From: Methyloligella solikamskensis
GTDB lineage: Bacteria; Pseudomonadota; Alphaproteobacteria; Rhizobiales; Methyloligellaceae
DNA length: 64,000 bases
Direction of reading: 5' to 3'
Assembly (NCBI RefSeq): GCF_042676065.1
Contig: NZ_JBHTJO010000001.1
Coordinates: forward strand, 1,488,001 to 1,552,000
Shown: positions 50,799-59,588 of the stretch, piece after piece
Layout: every line of letters starts with the position of its first letter
Position numbering within the stretch: the stretch's first letter is position 1
Notes under the pieces: model-generated
Seen by the model: only the letters and a program-made list of their open reading frames with translations
Database searches by the model: none
What the model was told of the DNA's origin: nothing
Made by a program: the position numbers and the translations under genes

Positions 50799-52079
50799 CT
50801 ACGGCAGCGTTCCGGTCTTGATGGCCTCGACCGAGGCTTTTGCCTTCTCCACGATCTCTTCATCGTCCAATGCCGCGGTCATATCGGCGAGCACGCCTTC
50901 GGCGTGTTGAAGCAGCACGGCCCGCTGAGTCGGCGTCGATTCCTGGGCGAGCTGGTTCAGGTTCTCGATCAGGCGGAGCTGCACCGAGGGTGATCCCTTG
51001 GCGTAATGGCGGATCTTCACGAAGGCCGAATCCACCATGGATTTGAAATCGTATCGCGGTGTGATGAGGCGTACTTCGCCGTCCTCGTCCGGCCAGCGGT
51101 TCTTGGTCTCGCCCCGGCGCATGATGCGTTCAAGCGACGTGGAGAGGCGGTTGACCACGGCGATGGCCGTGAACGGGTCGGCCATGGAAGGCGACAGCGC
51201 GCGCAGCGCCACCTCCACCAGCTGGTGGATGTAGTAGCTGAGGTTTTGGACCGAGTTGGGAGCGGTGCCCTGGACCAGTGCGCCCTGCATCTTGTGCACG
51301 AGGTCGTCGGTCACAGCCTCTTGAGGCGCTACGGAAGCAAAAGTCGCGCCCTCGATACCATGATCGCCAGATACGACATCGAGCATGATGATGGCATCCG
51401 CTTCCGCCGCGGCTTGGACCAAGCTGCTGTGACTGATGCCTTGGATATAGCCGCTGTGCGGCAGCGCGATCGGCGTCGACTTTTCCGGAAACTTTGTCTC
51501 CTCCGGCTTGTCCTGATCTTCGCGGGGCGGCAGTAGCCGCTCGATCTCCGCATCGAGAATCGCTCCGACCTCGACCACCACATTGTCGGCGATGATGGAG
51601 CGGGCGAGGTGGTGCACGAAGATAAGCAGGGCGACGACATTGATGAGGATGAGCGCCGTGCCGATGGCGACGGCGAGGTTCGGTGCCTGATCTCCAGAAA
51701 TATAGGCGGCCCGTAAGACCAGGATGAGGTAGACGACGGTCGCCACCATCAGACCGAGCGAGAACTGAGTGCGCCGGTTGCCCATGAAGCCGCGGATCAG
51801 CCGAGGGCCGAGCTGCTGTGCCGCCAGGGTCAGCACGACCATGGTGATGGAGATGGCCAGCGTCGACATGGTGATGATGGCGGCGACGAGATTGGACAGG
51901 AAGTGGGAGGCGCTTTCCGCACTGCCGCTATAGAGATACCAGGGCGGGTTGTCCCCGAGCTGCCAATCGACACGCACGGCAAGCACGGCGGCGATGACGG
52001 CGAAGACCACCATCACCATGGGCAGGGCCCAGAGGCTGGAGACGAGTTGCCGCCAGAAGGCGAGCAGGCGGTTCATCAT
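50799..52079 (-). CDS. DUF2254 membrane protein
   Basis: A 426-residue protein with four membrane segments in the N-terminal 160 residues (ALPMVMVVFAVIAAVLAVRV, FLSNLVAAIITMSTLAISIT, SLGLMVATVVYLILVLRAAY, LAVAIGTALILINVVALLIF), as in DUF2254, followed by a cytosolic part with VDSAFVKIRHYAKGSPSVQL. The family has no assigned function; channel activity has been suggested by shape only. No obvious partner in the neighbourhood. Confidence 0.88.
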   Translation of the reverse strand: MMNRLLAFWRQLVSSLWALPMVMVVFAVIAAVLAVRVDWQLGDNPPWYLYSGSAESASHFLSNLVAAIITMSTLAISITMVVLTLAAQQLGPRLIRGFMGNRRTQFSLGLMVATVVYLILVLRAAYISGDQAPNLAVAIGTALILINVVALLIFVHHLARSIIADNVVVEVGAILDAEIERLLPPREDQDKPEETKFPEKSTPIALPHSGYIQGISHSSLVQAAAEADAIIMLDVVSGDHGIEGATFASVAPQEAVTDDLVHKMQGALVQGTAPNSVQNLSYYIHQLVEVALRALSPSMADPFTAIAVVNRLSTSLERIMRRGETKNRWPDEDGEVRLITPRYDFKSMVDSAFVKIRHYAKGSPSVQLRLIENLNQLAQESTPTQRAVLLQHAEGVLADMTAALDDEEIVEKAKASVEAIKTGTLP

Positions 52080-52274
52080 GGGCGTGGCCTCACCTGGTTG
52101 AAGGACGGCTTTTCAGGGCCTCGAGGGCTGCGTTTTACGAGTCTGTTCAAGATGCTGCGTTGCCCGGTTGAAATGCCGATTCATCTCCGCCCGGGACCGG
52201 CCGGAGAATGAGACTAGCCGATGAGCCTTCGGAAAATGCTAATCTCCCGACGCCGGGCTTAGGGAGAAGGTTCC

Positions 52275-53045
52275 GTGGCGCTTTCGGACCACGTCTATAA
52301 TTATTGCGAGCGGGGGCAGGATCCGGGGCTGTGGGCGGAGCCTCTCAATGCCGTCACAAATGGCGGATTTCTGCTTGCCGCCATCGTGGCGCTGGGGCTC
52401 CTGCTGCGCCGGCCGGCGGCCTCCCGCAGCGCCGATCACTATCTCCTGATCGCCCTGGTCTTCATCATCGGGCTGGGCAGCCTCGCCTTCCATCTCTTCG
52501 CGACCAAGGCCACGGGGCTCGCCGATACCATCCCCATCGGCCTGTTCATGCTGATCTATCTCGCCTTCGCCCTGAACAGATTGCTTCAGGTGCCGCCGGG
52601 CTGGACGACGCTTCTCGTGATCGCCTTCGCGGGGGTGGGTGCCGCCGCCATGCAGCTCCGCTGCTTCGATGGCGGGATCGGCTTTCCTGGCGAGGGCTCT
52701 GACGCCGGGCCATGCCTCAACGGCAGCGTGGGCTATCTGCCGGCGCTCTGCGCGATGCTGATTGTCGGCGGGCTGGTCTGGGCGCGAGGGATGGCTGCGG
52801 GAAAGCTCATCCTGTGGGCGGCGCTCGTCTTCACCGTTTCGGTGACCTTCCGCTCTCTCGACATGGCGCTGTGCGGCAGCCTCGTCTATGACGGGCACGA
52901 GATCGGCACCCATTTCGTCTGGCATCTACTGAATGCTGTCACGCTGTTCCTGCTGCTTCTGGCGAGCTTCCGGGCGGGGGAGAGCAGTGCTGCGCCCCGC
53001 GCACCCATCTCCGCACGGGACGAAGATGGCGGCAGCTTCCTCTAA
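52275..53045 (+). CDS. Ceramidase-like membrane hydrolase (CREST / alkaline ceramidase family)
   Basis: A 256-residue protein with seven hydrophobic segments. HVYNYCERGQDPGLWAEPLN followed by AVTNGGFLL is the family entry; the catalytic-type residues are S and H in LGSLAFHLFAT, D in GLADTIPIGLF and the HxxxH of THFVWHLLNAV. This is the pattern of alkaline ceramidases and related CREST hydrolases. Bacterial substrates are not established. GTG start preceded by AGGGAGAA. The cupin gene follows 26 bases later and may be co-transcribed. Confidence 0.82.
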   Translation: MALSDHVYNYCERGQDPGLWAEPLNAVTNGGFLLAAIVALGLLLRRPAASRSADHYLLIALVFIIGLGSLAFHLFATKATGLADTIPIGLFMLIYLAFALNRLLQVPPGWTTLLVIAFAGVGAAAMQLRCFDGGIGFPGEGSDAGPCLNGSVGYLPALCAMLIVGGLVWARGMAAGKLILWAALVFTVSVTFRSLDMALCGSLVYDGHEIGTHFVWHLLNAVTLFLLLLASFRAGESSAAPRAPISARDEDGGSFL

Positions 53046-53071
53046 CTGCATATCGATGGGTTGAACGAGAC

Positions 53072-53632
53072 ATGACCTCTGACGCCTCTAAGACATCCTC
53101 TTCCATTCGCCGGATCGTGACCGGCGAGCGGCCGGACGGGTCCTCCGTTCTGGTGAGCGACGAGGTGGTGGATGCGATTGAGGTGCCGCTGGTGCCCGGC
53201 GCGCAGTTCTTCAGCCTCTGGGGTTCCGATGCGCCGCCGACGCTTCCTAATGCCGGGGGCGAGCCGGACTTCTCGAAGTGGTTTCCGCCGGCGGGCGGCT
53301 ACCGATTTCAGATGATCGTTCTGCCGCCGGCAGGCGCGAAGCCGGATGCGGATCTCGATATGAAGCAGGCGCTGCGGGAGACCGAAACCAAGCTGCCGGG
53401 GATGATCACCAAGATGGATCCGAAGAATCCGGGCATGCATCAGACCGACAGCATCGATCTGATCTTCGTCACCAGCGGGGCGTGCGAGCTTGAACTTGGC
53501 GACGGCACGAAGGTGGCCGTGGGCACGGGCGAGGCGGTGGTGCAGAACGGTCCGCGTCATGCCTGGCGCAATCCCCATGACGAGCCCTGCAACTTGCTGA
53601 CCGTCACCTTAGGCACGAAGCGGAACGGTTGA
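53072..53632 (+). CDS. Cupin domain protein
   Basis: A 186-residue protein. The jelly-roll region is at the C-terminal half: MHQTDSIDLIFVTSGACELE, then DGTKVAVGTGEAVVQNGPRH and AWRNPHDEPCNLLTVTLGTK, with a reduced set of metal ligands (H in MHQTD, H in PRHAW). The N-terminal part recalls the fungal-type cupins annotated near dehydrogenases. Possible small-molecule binding or isomerase role; substrate unknown. Confidence 0.85.
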   Translation: MTSDASKTSSSIRRIVTGERPDGSSVLVSDEVVDAIEVPLVPGAQFFSLWGSDAPPTLPNAGGEPDFSKWFPPAGGYRFQMIVLPPAGAKPDADLDMKQALRETETKLPGMITKMDPKNPGMHQTDSIDLIFVTSGACELELGDGTKVAVGTGEAVVQNGPRHAWRNPHDEPCNLLTVTLGTKRNG

Positions 53633-53749
53633 GCGCATCCCGAAAACCTGCTTCTCAACAGTCGGGCGCTAACGCGAGTCCCGCAATATGAATTCGCGAG
53701 GCCTGGCGCTTTGCGCTTTATCGCGAAGCAGGCATGCTTAGGTGCAAAA

Positions 53750-53836
53750 GCGGACGTGGTGGAATTGGTAGACACACAGGACTTAAAATCCTGAGGGCGA
53801 AAGCCCGTGCGGGTTCGATCCCCGCCGTCCGCACCA
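53750..53836 (+). tRNA. tRNA-Leu (anticodon TAA)
   Basis: An 87-base tRNA with the CCA encoded. The acceptor stem pairs GCGGACG with CGTCCGC, the D-arm begins TGGTGGAATTGGTAGACAC, and the anticodon loop is CTTAAAA within AGGA...TCCT, giving TAA. A long variable arm (GAGGGCGAAAGCCC) is typical of tRNA-Leu, and the T-loop is GGTTCGATCC. Its 3' end is repeated at 54402. Confidence 0.97.
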
Positions 53837-53837
53837 G
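53824..53837 (+). repeat. 14-bp direct repeat at the tRNA-Leu 3' end (left copy)
   Basis: GCCGTCCGCACCAG covers the last 13 bases of the tRNA gene and one base beyond. An exact second copy is at 54402-54415. The pair flanks one gene and looks like attachment-site ends left by site-specific integration. Confidence 0.7.
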
Positions 53838-53851
53838 TCTTTCGCAGGCCG

Positions 53852-54388
53852 ATGATGTCGCGCTGGGTTTACAAGTTCCTGTTGAACGTAATCCTGCTTG
53901 CCATGTTCTTGGCCGGCTGTCTGGCCGCGCTCATTCTTGTTATCCGTTACATCGAGTGGCCGGACGATTCTACTGAGCTTCACGCTAAGATTCTCAAGAC
54001 AGAGGGAAAGGTGTCATCCTTCAAGGCGCTGCATCCCGATGCGGGGTGGGACGCAGTCTGCTATTTCGCGCCCTATCAGGACATGAAGTATCCGAAAGGG
54101 GATTTCGTTGAAGAGAACTTCGCAGACTATACGCGGACTCCGTCGAAGAGATACGTGATGGAGGCCGAATACGTCATTGGATTTGTCGATCAAGACCTTA
54201 GGAAGATCGAACTCTACCCTCTGGCGATCGTCGGTAGGGAAGAGGGGATTTATTCGATCGAAGGCCCCCAATGCCTTGAGCGTGCGAAAGCATCATTCGT
54301 CGTTGAGGATTTAGAGTGGCCTGATCGCCGCGACATCAAACCTGAGCACAGCAAGGCTCTCCGGTTCCTCGAAGACGGCGGAAAATAG
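53852..54388 (+). CDS. Hypothetical membrane-anchored protein (tRNA-Leu insertion cargo)
   Basis: A 178-residue protein without recognisable family. It starts with a hydrophobic anchor (YKFLLNVILLAMFLAGCLAA, then LILVIRYIEW). The FLAGC string looks like a lipobox but is followed by more hydrophobic residues, so a plain membrane anchor is as likely. The outer part (SSFKALHPDAGWDAVCYFAP, AIVGREEGIYSIEGPQCLE) has two cysteines. Codon use is AT-richer than the neighbours, consistent with transfer. It begins 15 bases after the tRNA; ATG 53852 and 53855 are both possible. Confidence 0.65.
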   Translation: MMSRWVYKFLLNVILLAMFLAGCLAALILVIRYIEWPDDSTELHAKILKTEGKVSSFKALHPDAGWDAVCYFAPYQDMKYPKGDFVEENFADYTRTPSKRYVMEAEYVIGFVDQDLRKIELYPLAIVGREEGIYSIEGPQCLERAKASFVVEDLEWPDRRDIKPEHSKALRFLEDGGK

Positions 54389-54401
54389 CTGAAGCTGCAG
54401 A

Positions 54402-54415
54402 GCCGTCCGCACCAG
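54402..54415 (+). repeat. 14-bp direct repeat of the tRNA-Leu 3' end (right copy)
   Basis: GCCGTCCGCACCAG, identical to 53824-53837 and lying 14 bases after the hypothetical gene. No other part of a tRNA precedes it, so it is a duplicated end rather than a second tRNA gene. Confidence 0.7.
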
Positions 54416-54430
54416 CGCTTTCTCGTCCCC

Positions 54431-54850
54431 TCAGACGTCGCTCTGATAAACCCATTTGACGGCGACGAAGAGGAGCGCCGTCGACCAGCCGAACAGCAGA
54501 AGCCCATTCGCCGCCTCGAATGAGGAGAGCAGGCGCCATTGGTCGTCGAGGGTGATGTCGCCGAAGCCGAGGGTGGTGAAGGTGACGGTGGAGAAATAGA
54601 CGGCGTGCTCCAGGGTGTCGAAGGCGCCGAGCGCCAGATAGAGCAGGGCCCAGCTCCAGACCTCGGTGATCGTCGCCAGGAACAGCCATAGGACGAGCGC
54701 TGCAAGCTGCAGTGTGGCGCGGGGGACCGACTTGGTCGGGTGCAGGCGGACATGGTCGCGCAGGCGCTCGATCCCGTAGACCGTGAAGAGCCCCTGGATG
54801 AAGGTGGTGATCACGATCATCGCCGCGCCCAGCAGGATCTGTGTGAACAT
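54431..54850 (-). CDS. Two-TM ion channel domain protein
   Basis: A 139-residue membrane protein with the Ion_trans_2 layout: hydrophobic segments around MIVITTFIQGLFTVYGI and LQLAALVLWLFLATITEVWS, then the pore loop TVTFTTLGFGDITLDDQWRL and the final helix GLLLFGWSTALLFVAVKWVY. TLGFGD is a variant of the potassium selectivity filter TVGYGD; potassium selectivity is likely but not shown. The ATG at 54850 follows GAGGAAGAAG. It lies 25 bases downstream of the RND pump gene on the same strand and may share its transcript. Confidence 0.83.
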   Translation of the reverse strand: MFTQILLGAAMIVITTFIQGLFTVYGIERLRDHVRLHPTKSVPRATLQLAALVLWLFLATITEVWSWALLYLALGAFDTLEHAVYFSTVTFTTLGFGDITLDDQWRLLSSFEAANGLLLFGWSTALLFVAVKWVYQSDV

Positions 54851-54875
54851 CGGCTTCTTCCTCTCGGTCGCCGCC

Positions 54876-57800
54876 TCAGCTCTTCTGGGCGCCGGGCGCT
54901 TCGATCTGGGGCGGTGGGGCGTTCTCTTTCCAGCCGCGCTTGGAGGCCTCCCGCAGGCGCTGGAACTGCACGTAGAGGAACGGCACGAAGACGACGCCGA
55001 GCAGGGTGGCGAGCAGCATGCCGCCGAACACGGTGAGGCCGACGGAGGCCCGGGCCGAGGCACCGGCGCCCGTGGCCAGCACCAGGGGCAACACGCCAAG
55101 CACGAAGGAGAGCGCCGTCATCAGCACGGCACGGAAGCGCAAGGACGCCGCCTGCTCGGCGGCGTCGACGATGGTCTCGCCGGCCTCCCGCCGCTCCTTG
55201 GCGAACTCCACGATGAGGATGGCGTTCTTGGCTGCCAGGCCGATGAGCAGGACGAGGCCGACCTGGGCGTAGGTGTTGAGTGCGATGCCGGCGAGCTTGA
55301 GGGCGGCCAGCGCGCCGAGCAGGGCGAACACCACCGACAGCATGACCGAAAGCGGGATGCTCCAGCTTTCGTATTGGGCCACCAGGAAGAGATAGGCGAA
55401 GAGGATGGAGAGCAGGAAGACGGCCGCGCCGGCCTCGCCCGCCTTGATCTCCTCATAGGACATGCCGGTCCATTCGTAGGTGTAGCCGTCTGGGAGCTCC
55501 TTCGCCGCGGTCTCTTGCATGGCGGCGATGGCCTGGCCGGAGCTGTAGCCCGCGGCTGCATCGCCGTTCACGGTGGCGGAGCGGAACATGTTGTAGCGCT
55601 CGATGGTCTCCGGCCCGAGGATCGACGAGACGGTGATGAGCGTCCGCAAGGGCACCATGTCGCCGCTTGCGGATTTCACATAGAGCTTACCGATGTCCTC
55701 GGGGCTGGAGCGCCAATCGGCCTGCGCCTGGACGAAGACCCGGTAGACCCGGCCGAACTTGTTGAAGTCGTTCACGTAGTAGGCGCCGATATTTGCGTTC
55801 AGAACCGTGAAGATGTCCTCGATGCTCACGCCCTTGGTTTTGGCGAGCTGGCGATTGATGTCGATGAAGAGCTGCGGAGAGTTGGCCCCGAAGGTGCTGA
55901 ACACGCCTGAGACTTCAGGGCGTCCGTTGGCGGCGAAGATGAAGCCGTTGAGCACCGCCGACAGGGATTGCGGTGAGCGGCTCTCGGTATCCTGAAGCAC
56001 GAACTCGAAGCCGCCGGTGCTGCCCAGCCCCGGAATCGGCGGCGGCACGAAGGGCGTGATCACGGCGCGGGAGATGGCGGCGAACTCCGGCGCCACCTTC
56101 TGGACGATTGCCTTGAGCCCCAGGCCCGGCGCGTCGCGCTCGTCCCAGGGGTCGAGTACGGCGATAACGAAGGCGCCGTTGGGCACCACGGTCCCTTGCA
56201 GCATGCTGTAACCGCCGACCGCGATGACATTGGCCACGCCGTCGGTGTCTTCGAGGATCTGCTCCACTTCGGCCAGCACGCTTGCCGTGCGGGGCAGGGC
56301 GGCCCCGTCGGGCAGGCGGATATCGACGAAGAAGGCGCCGCGATCCTCCGGCGGGATGAAGCCGGTGGGGAGCGTGTTGCCGAACCAGGCGGCGCCGGCG
56401 AAGACGACGGCCACCAAAGCGATGCCGATCACTGTCCTCCGGATAAGGGACGCGACCACGCGGTTATAGCCGTTGCGGGTGCGGTCGAGCGCGCTTTCAA
56501 ACCAGGCGAAGAGTCCGCCCCGTCCCTCCTTGGGCGGGCGCAGGATGGTGGCGCAGAGAGCCGGGCTCAGGGTCAGCGCGTTGATGGAGGAGATCGCAAC
56601 GGCGATGGAGATGGTGGCGGCGAACTGTTCGAAAAGCCGTCCCGTCAGCCCCGGCGTGAAGGCCACGGGCACGAAGACCGCGAGCAGCACCAGGGTCGTG
56701 GCGATGACCGGCGCGGTCACCTCCTCCATGGCCTTCCGGGTGGCTTCGGGCGGCGCCAGGCCCTCGGCCATATGGCGCTGCACGTTCTCCACCACCACGA
56801 TGGCATCGTCGACCACCACGCCGATGGCGAGGATCAGGCCGAACAGGCTGATGGTGTTGATGGTGAAGCCCATCACGAGCAGTGCTGCGAAGGTGCCGAT
56901 CAGGGAGACGGGGATCGCGATGGCCGGGATCAGGGTCGAGCGCCAGTCCTGGAGGAAGATGAAGACCACCAGCACGACGAGGACGAGGGCCTGGAGCAGG
57001 GTTATCAGCACCTCTCGGATCGAGGTCTTCACGTACAGGGTCGTGTCGTAGGTGACCTGATAGGCGAGATCGTCGGGAAAGCGCTGGGAGAGCCGGTCCA
57101 TCTCGGCGCGCACCGCGTCGGCCACATCCAGGGCGTTGGCGTCGGGAAGCTGATAGACGGCGAGCAGCGAGGCAGGCTGGCCGTTGAGCTGGCCGAACCA
57201 GCCGTAATTCTCCGCGCCGAGCTCGACCTCCGCCACATCCTTCAGCCGCACCACGGAGCCGTCCTCGTTCGCGACCAGGATGATGTCCTCGAACTGGGAG
57301 ACGTCGGTGAGGCGCCCCTGGGCGGTCAGGGTGTACTGAAACTGCTGAGAAGCGGGCGCCGGCTCCTGGCCGATGGCGCCGGGCGAGGCCTGAATGTTCT
57401 GGTCGCGGATCGCGGCGATCACGTCCTTGGCGGAGAGACCCAGCGCCGTCAGCCGGTCCGGATCGAGCCAGATGCGCATGCCGTAATCGCGTGCGCCCAG
57501 CACATCGACGGAGGCGACGCCGGGCACACGGGAGAGGGAGTCCCGCAGATTGATGCCGGAATAGTTGGAGAGGAAGATGTCGTCGTAGCTGTCCTCGGGC
57601 GAGAAGACCGAGACCACCATGAGCATGCTGGTGGACTTCTTCTCGGTGTTCACGCCCTGGCGCTTCACCTCCTCAGGCAATTTGGGCATCGCCTGGGAGA
57701 CCCGGTTCTGCACATTGACCTGGGCGGTGTCGGGGTCGGTCTCGATGGAGAAGGTGACGGTCAAGCGGTAGCTGCCGTCATTGGCGCTCTTGGACGACAT

Positions 57801-58034
57801 GTAGGTCATGCCCTCCACGCCGTTCACCTCCGACTCGATCACCGCGGCCACGGTCTCCGCCACGACGTTCGCATTGGCGCCAGGATAGCTGGCGGAGACC
57901 TGGACCTGGGGCGGGGTGAGCTCGGGGTATTCGGCAATCGGCAAGACGCTCAGGGCGAGCAGGCCGGCGATGACCGTGACGATGGCGATGACGAACGCGA
58001 ATTTCGGACGGGTGATGAAGAACGCGCTCAGCAT
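54876..58034 (-). CDS. RND multidrug efflux transporter (AcrB/HAE1 family)
   Basis: A 1052-residue inner-membrane proton/drug antiporter. ALSVLPIAEYPELTPPQVQV starts the porter domain; the proton-relay aspartates are in LAIGVVVDDAIVVVENVQRH in TM4 and the lysine in IGLAAKNAILIVEFAKERRE in TM10; both halves carry the usual large periplasmic loops. It is translated three bases after the fusion protein stop. No TolC-like channel or TetR repressor is in the window. The substrate range cannot be told from sequence. Confidence 0.95.
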   Translation of the reverse strand: MLSAFFITRPKFAFVIAIVTVIAGLLALSVLPIAEYPELTPPQVQVSASYPGANANVVAETVAAVIESEVNGVEGMTYMSSKSANDGSYRLTVTFSIETDPDTAQVNVQNRVSQAMPKLPEEVKRQGVNTEKKSTSMLMVVSVFSPEDSYDDIFLSNYSGINLRDSLSRVPGVASVDVLGARDYGMRIWLDPDRLTALGLSAKDVIAAIRDQNIQASPGAIGQEPAPASQQFQYTLTAQGRLTDVSQFEDIILVANEDGSVVRLKDVAEVELGAENYGWFGQLNGQPASLLAVYQLPDANALDVADAVRAEMDRLSQRFPDDLAYQVTYDTTLYVKTSIREVLITLLQALVLVVLVVFIFLQDWRSTLIPAIAIPVSLIGTFAALLVMGFTINTISLFGLILAIGVVVDDAIVVVENVQRHMAEGLAPPEATRKAMEEVTAPVIATTLVLLAVFVPVAFTPGLTGRLFEQFAATISIAVAISSINALTLSPALCATILRPPKEGRGGLFAWFESALDRTRNGYNRVVASLIRRTVIGIALVAVVFAGAAWFGNTLPTGFIPPEDRGAFFVDIRLPDGAALPRTASVLAEVEQILEDTDGVANVIAVGGYSMLQGTVVPNGAFVIAVLDPWDERDAPGLGLKAIVQKVAPEFAAISRAVITPFVPPPIPGLGSTGGFEFVLQDTESRSPQSLSAVLNGFIFAANGRPEVSGVFSTFGANSPQLFIDINRQLAKTKGVSIEDIFTVLNANIGAYYVNDFNKFGRVYRVFVQAQADWRSSPEDIGKLYVKSASGDMVPLRTLITVSSILGPETIERYNMFRSATVNGDAAAGYSSGQAIAAMQETAAKELPDGYTYEWTGMSYEEIKAGEAGAAVFLLSILFAYLFLVAQYESWSIPLSVMLSVVFALLGALAALKLAGIALNTYAQVGLVLLIGLAAKNAILIVEFAKERREAGETIVDAAEQAASLRFRAVLMTALSFVLGVLPLVLATGAGASARASVGLTVFGGMLLATLLGVVFVPFLYVQFQRLREASKRGWKENAPPPQIEAPGAQKS

Positions 58035-58037
58035 GGC

Positions 58038-59297
58038 CTACGGTCCCGCCTGCGGTCCGGCGTCCGGCTCCGTGCCCGGAGTGGGGTCGGATTGGCCGGC
58101 TTCCGCCTCGGGACTGGCTTCCTCGTCGACGATCTCGGGCGTCTCGGCGGGGTCGCGGAAATCCGTCTCGACCTCTGCCCCGGGCCGGACTTTCTGGATG
58201 CCTTCCACGACCAGGGTCTCGCCCTCGGCGAGCCCTTCCAGCACGACGATGCCGTCTTCGATCCGGTCGCCCGTCTTCACGGGGCGGGACTCGACGCGGC
58301 CCGCGCCGTTGACGATCAGCACGAAGGGTCCGGCCTGGTTCTCCTGGACGGCGACCTGCGGGATCACGATGCGCTCTTCGGGGGTGGCGCGGGAGAGCAG
58401 CACGCTCACATATTGTCCCGGCACCAGCAGGCGGTCGGGATTTGGGAACTGCAAGCGGACGGCGATGGTGCCCGTCGCGGGGTCGACCTTGTTGTCGATG
58501 AGGTCGATCTTGCCTTCCTGCCCATAGAGCTCGTTGTTGGCGAGGCGGATCTGCGGCTTGATTGCGGGAGCATCGCCGGCCTTGTCGGCTTCCTTGAAAT
58601 TCAGATAGTCGCGCTCCCCGACGGAGAAGATCACGTAGATGGGATCGAGATCGAGCACCGTGACGAGCACGCCGCTATCGGGGCCGATGAGGTTTCCGAC
58701 ATCGACGCTGGAGATGCCGCTGCGTCCGGCGATGGGTGAGGTGATGGTGGCATAGCCCAGGTCGAGCTCGGCGCGTTCCAGATCCGCCTTCGCGGCTTCC
58801 ACATCGGCCTTGGACTGATCGGCCTGGGACTTGGCAATGTCGTATTGAGCCTGGCTCGCGGTCTCGCGCTCCAGCAAGGTTTCGTAGCGCTTCCGATTGC
58901 GCTCGTTCTCTTCAAGGCTCGCTTGCGCCTTGGTGAGCTTGGCTTCGGCCGCGAGCACGTTCGCCTGAAACTCGGCCGGGTCGATCTTGTAGAGAATCGC
59001 GCCCTTTTCGATCTCCTCGCCTTCTTCGAAGGGCCGCTCCAGAAGCGTGCCGGCAACGCGTGCCCGGATATCGACGCGCTGGGAGGCTTCGGTGCGGCCG
59101 ACGAAATCGGCCTGGTCGGCGACGTCCTGGGCGGTCACCGCCTCGACCACGACGCTGGGAAGCGGCGCCTGTTCGGTGTCCGCCGTGCCGCTCTCGTCGG
59201 AGCAGCCGGAAAGGAAGAAGGGAAGGGCGGTCACGACGAGCGCAAGGCGCATGGCCCGGCTCGTCCACTCCCAAGCAAAGATGCCTGCCTCTGTCAT
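58038..59297 (-). CDS. RND efflux periplasmic adaptor (membrane fusion protein, lipoprotein)
   Basis: A 419-residue AcrA/HlyD-type adaptor. The signal MRLALVVTALPFFLSGC ends in a lipobox (LSGC) near residue 32. VDIRARVAGTLLERPFEEGE is the lipoyl half, a coiled hairpin follows (KLTKAQASLEENERNRKRYE to ERAELDLGYATITSPIAGRS), and the beta-barrel and proximal domains end near residue 360. The last 40 residues are acidic and Pro-rich. The first ATG (59297) has GGGGAGA; an internal ATG at 59252 would also give a signal. First gene of an efflux operon. Confidence 0.94.
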   Translation of the reverse strand: MTEAGIFAWEWTSRAMRLALVVTALPFFLSGCSDESGTADTEQAPLPSVVVEAVTAQDVADQADFVGRTEASQRVDIRARVAGTLLERPFEEGEEIEKGAILYKIDPAEFQANVLAAEAKLTKAQASLEENERNRKRYETLLERETASQAQYDIAKSQADQSKADVEAAKADLERAELDLGYATITSPIAGRSGISSVDVGNLIGPDSGVLVTVLDLDPIYVIFSVGERDYLNFKEADKAGDAPAIKPQIRLANNELYGQEGKIDLIDNKVDPATGTIAVRLQFPNPDRLLVPGQYVSVLLSRATPEERIVIPQVAVQENQAGPFVLIVNGAGRVESRPVKTGDRIEDGIVVLEGLAEGETLVVEGIQKVRPGAEVETDFRDPAETPEIVDEEASPEAEAGQSDPTPGTEPDAGPQAGP

Positions 59298-59588
59298 GGA
59301 CAGCTCTCCCCGCGCTTCTCCCGTGCCTCTTTTGGCGCGATGCTACCTCACGGTTGTGCAGAGGGGAACGTGAAAGGGGCGTGCCGGGAGCGTTATGCCT
59401 TCTGAGTCCGCTCAGATCGTTCCGGTATGACAGTAAGCTGACGTTTACGACACGCGGCCGTGATCGCGCGTCAGCGTATTCGCAAGCGCTTGTGATTCCG
59501 CTCGATGGATGTGTGACCCCACGCCTTCGATGCCGCTGCTAGCTTTCCTTCCGTTGATCACCCCCCAGCCTCAACGAAGGAAAAACAG

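Larger units (their letters stand above)
53838..54415 (+). mobile_element. Possible one-gene insertion or island remnant at tRNA-Leu
   Basis: About 578 bases between the tRNA-Leu 3' end and the right repeat copy. It has one gene, of visibly lower GC than its neighbours, and no integrase. The state before insertion would be tRNA-Leu followed directly by the end of the channel gene region. Either a larger island has decayed, or a small element moved with an integrase supplied in trans. Confidence 0.45.

Noticed and set aside
48911..50863. 650-codon antisense open frame over aspS
   Set aside because: Same third-position bias artefact; aspS is unequivocal.
53630..53749. Rhizobiales REP-like palindromic element before tRNA-Leu
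   Set aside because: Only a fragment (GCATCCCGAAAACC) resembles such elements and no partner arm or second copy was found in the window.
54402..54415. A second tRNA gene
   Set aside because: Only the last 13 bases of the acceptor end are present; no cloverleaf precedes them.
56196..58739. 847-codon antisense open frame over the RND operon
   Set aside because: Glycine/histidine/aspartate-rich shadow of the pump genes.
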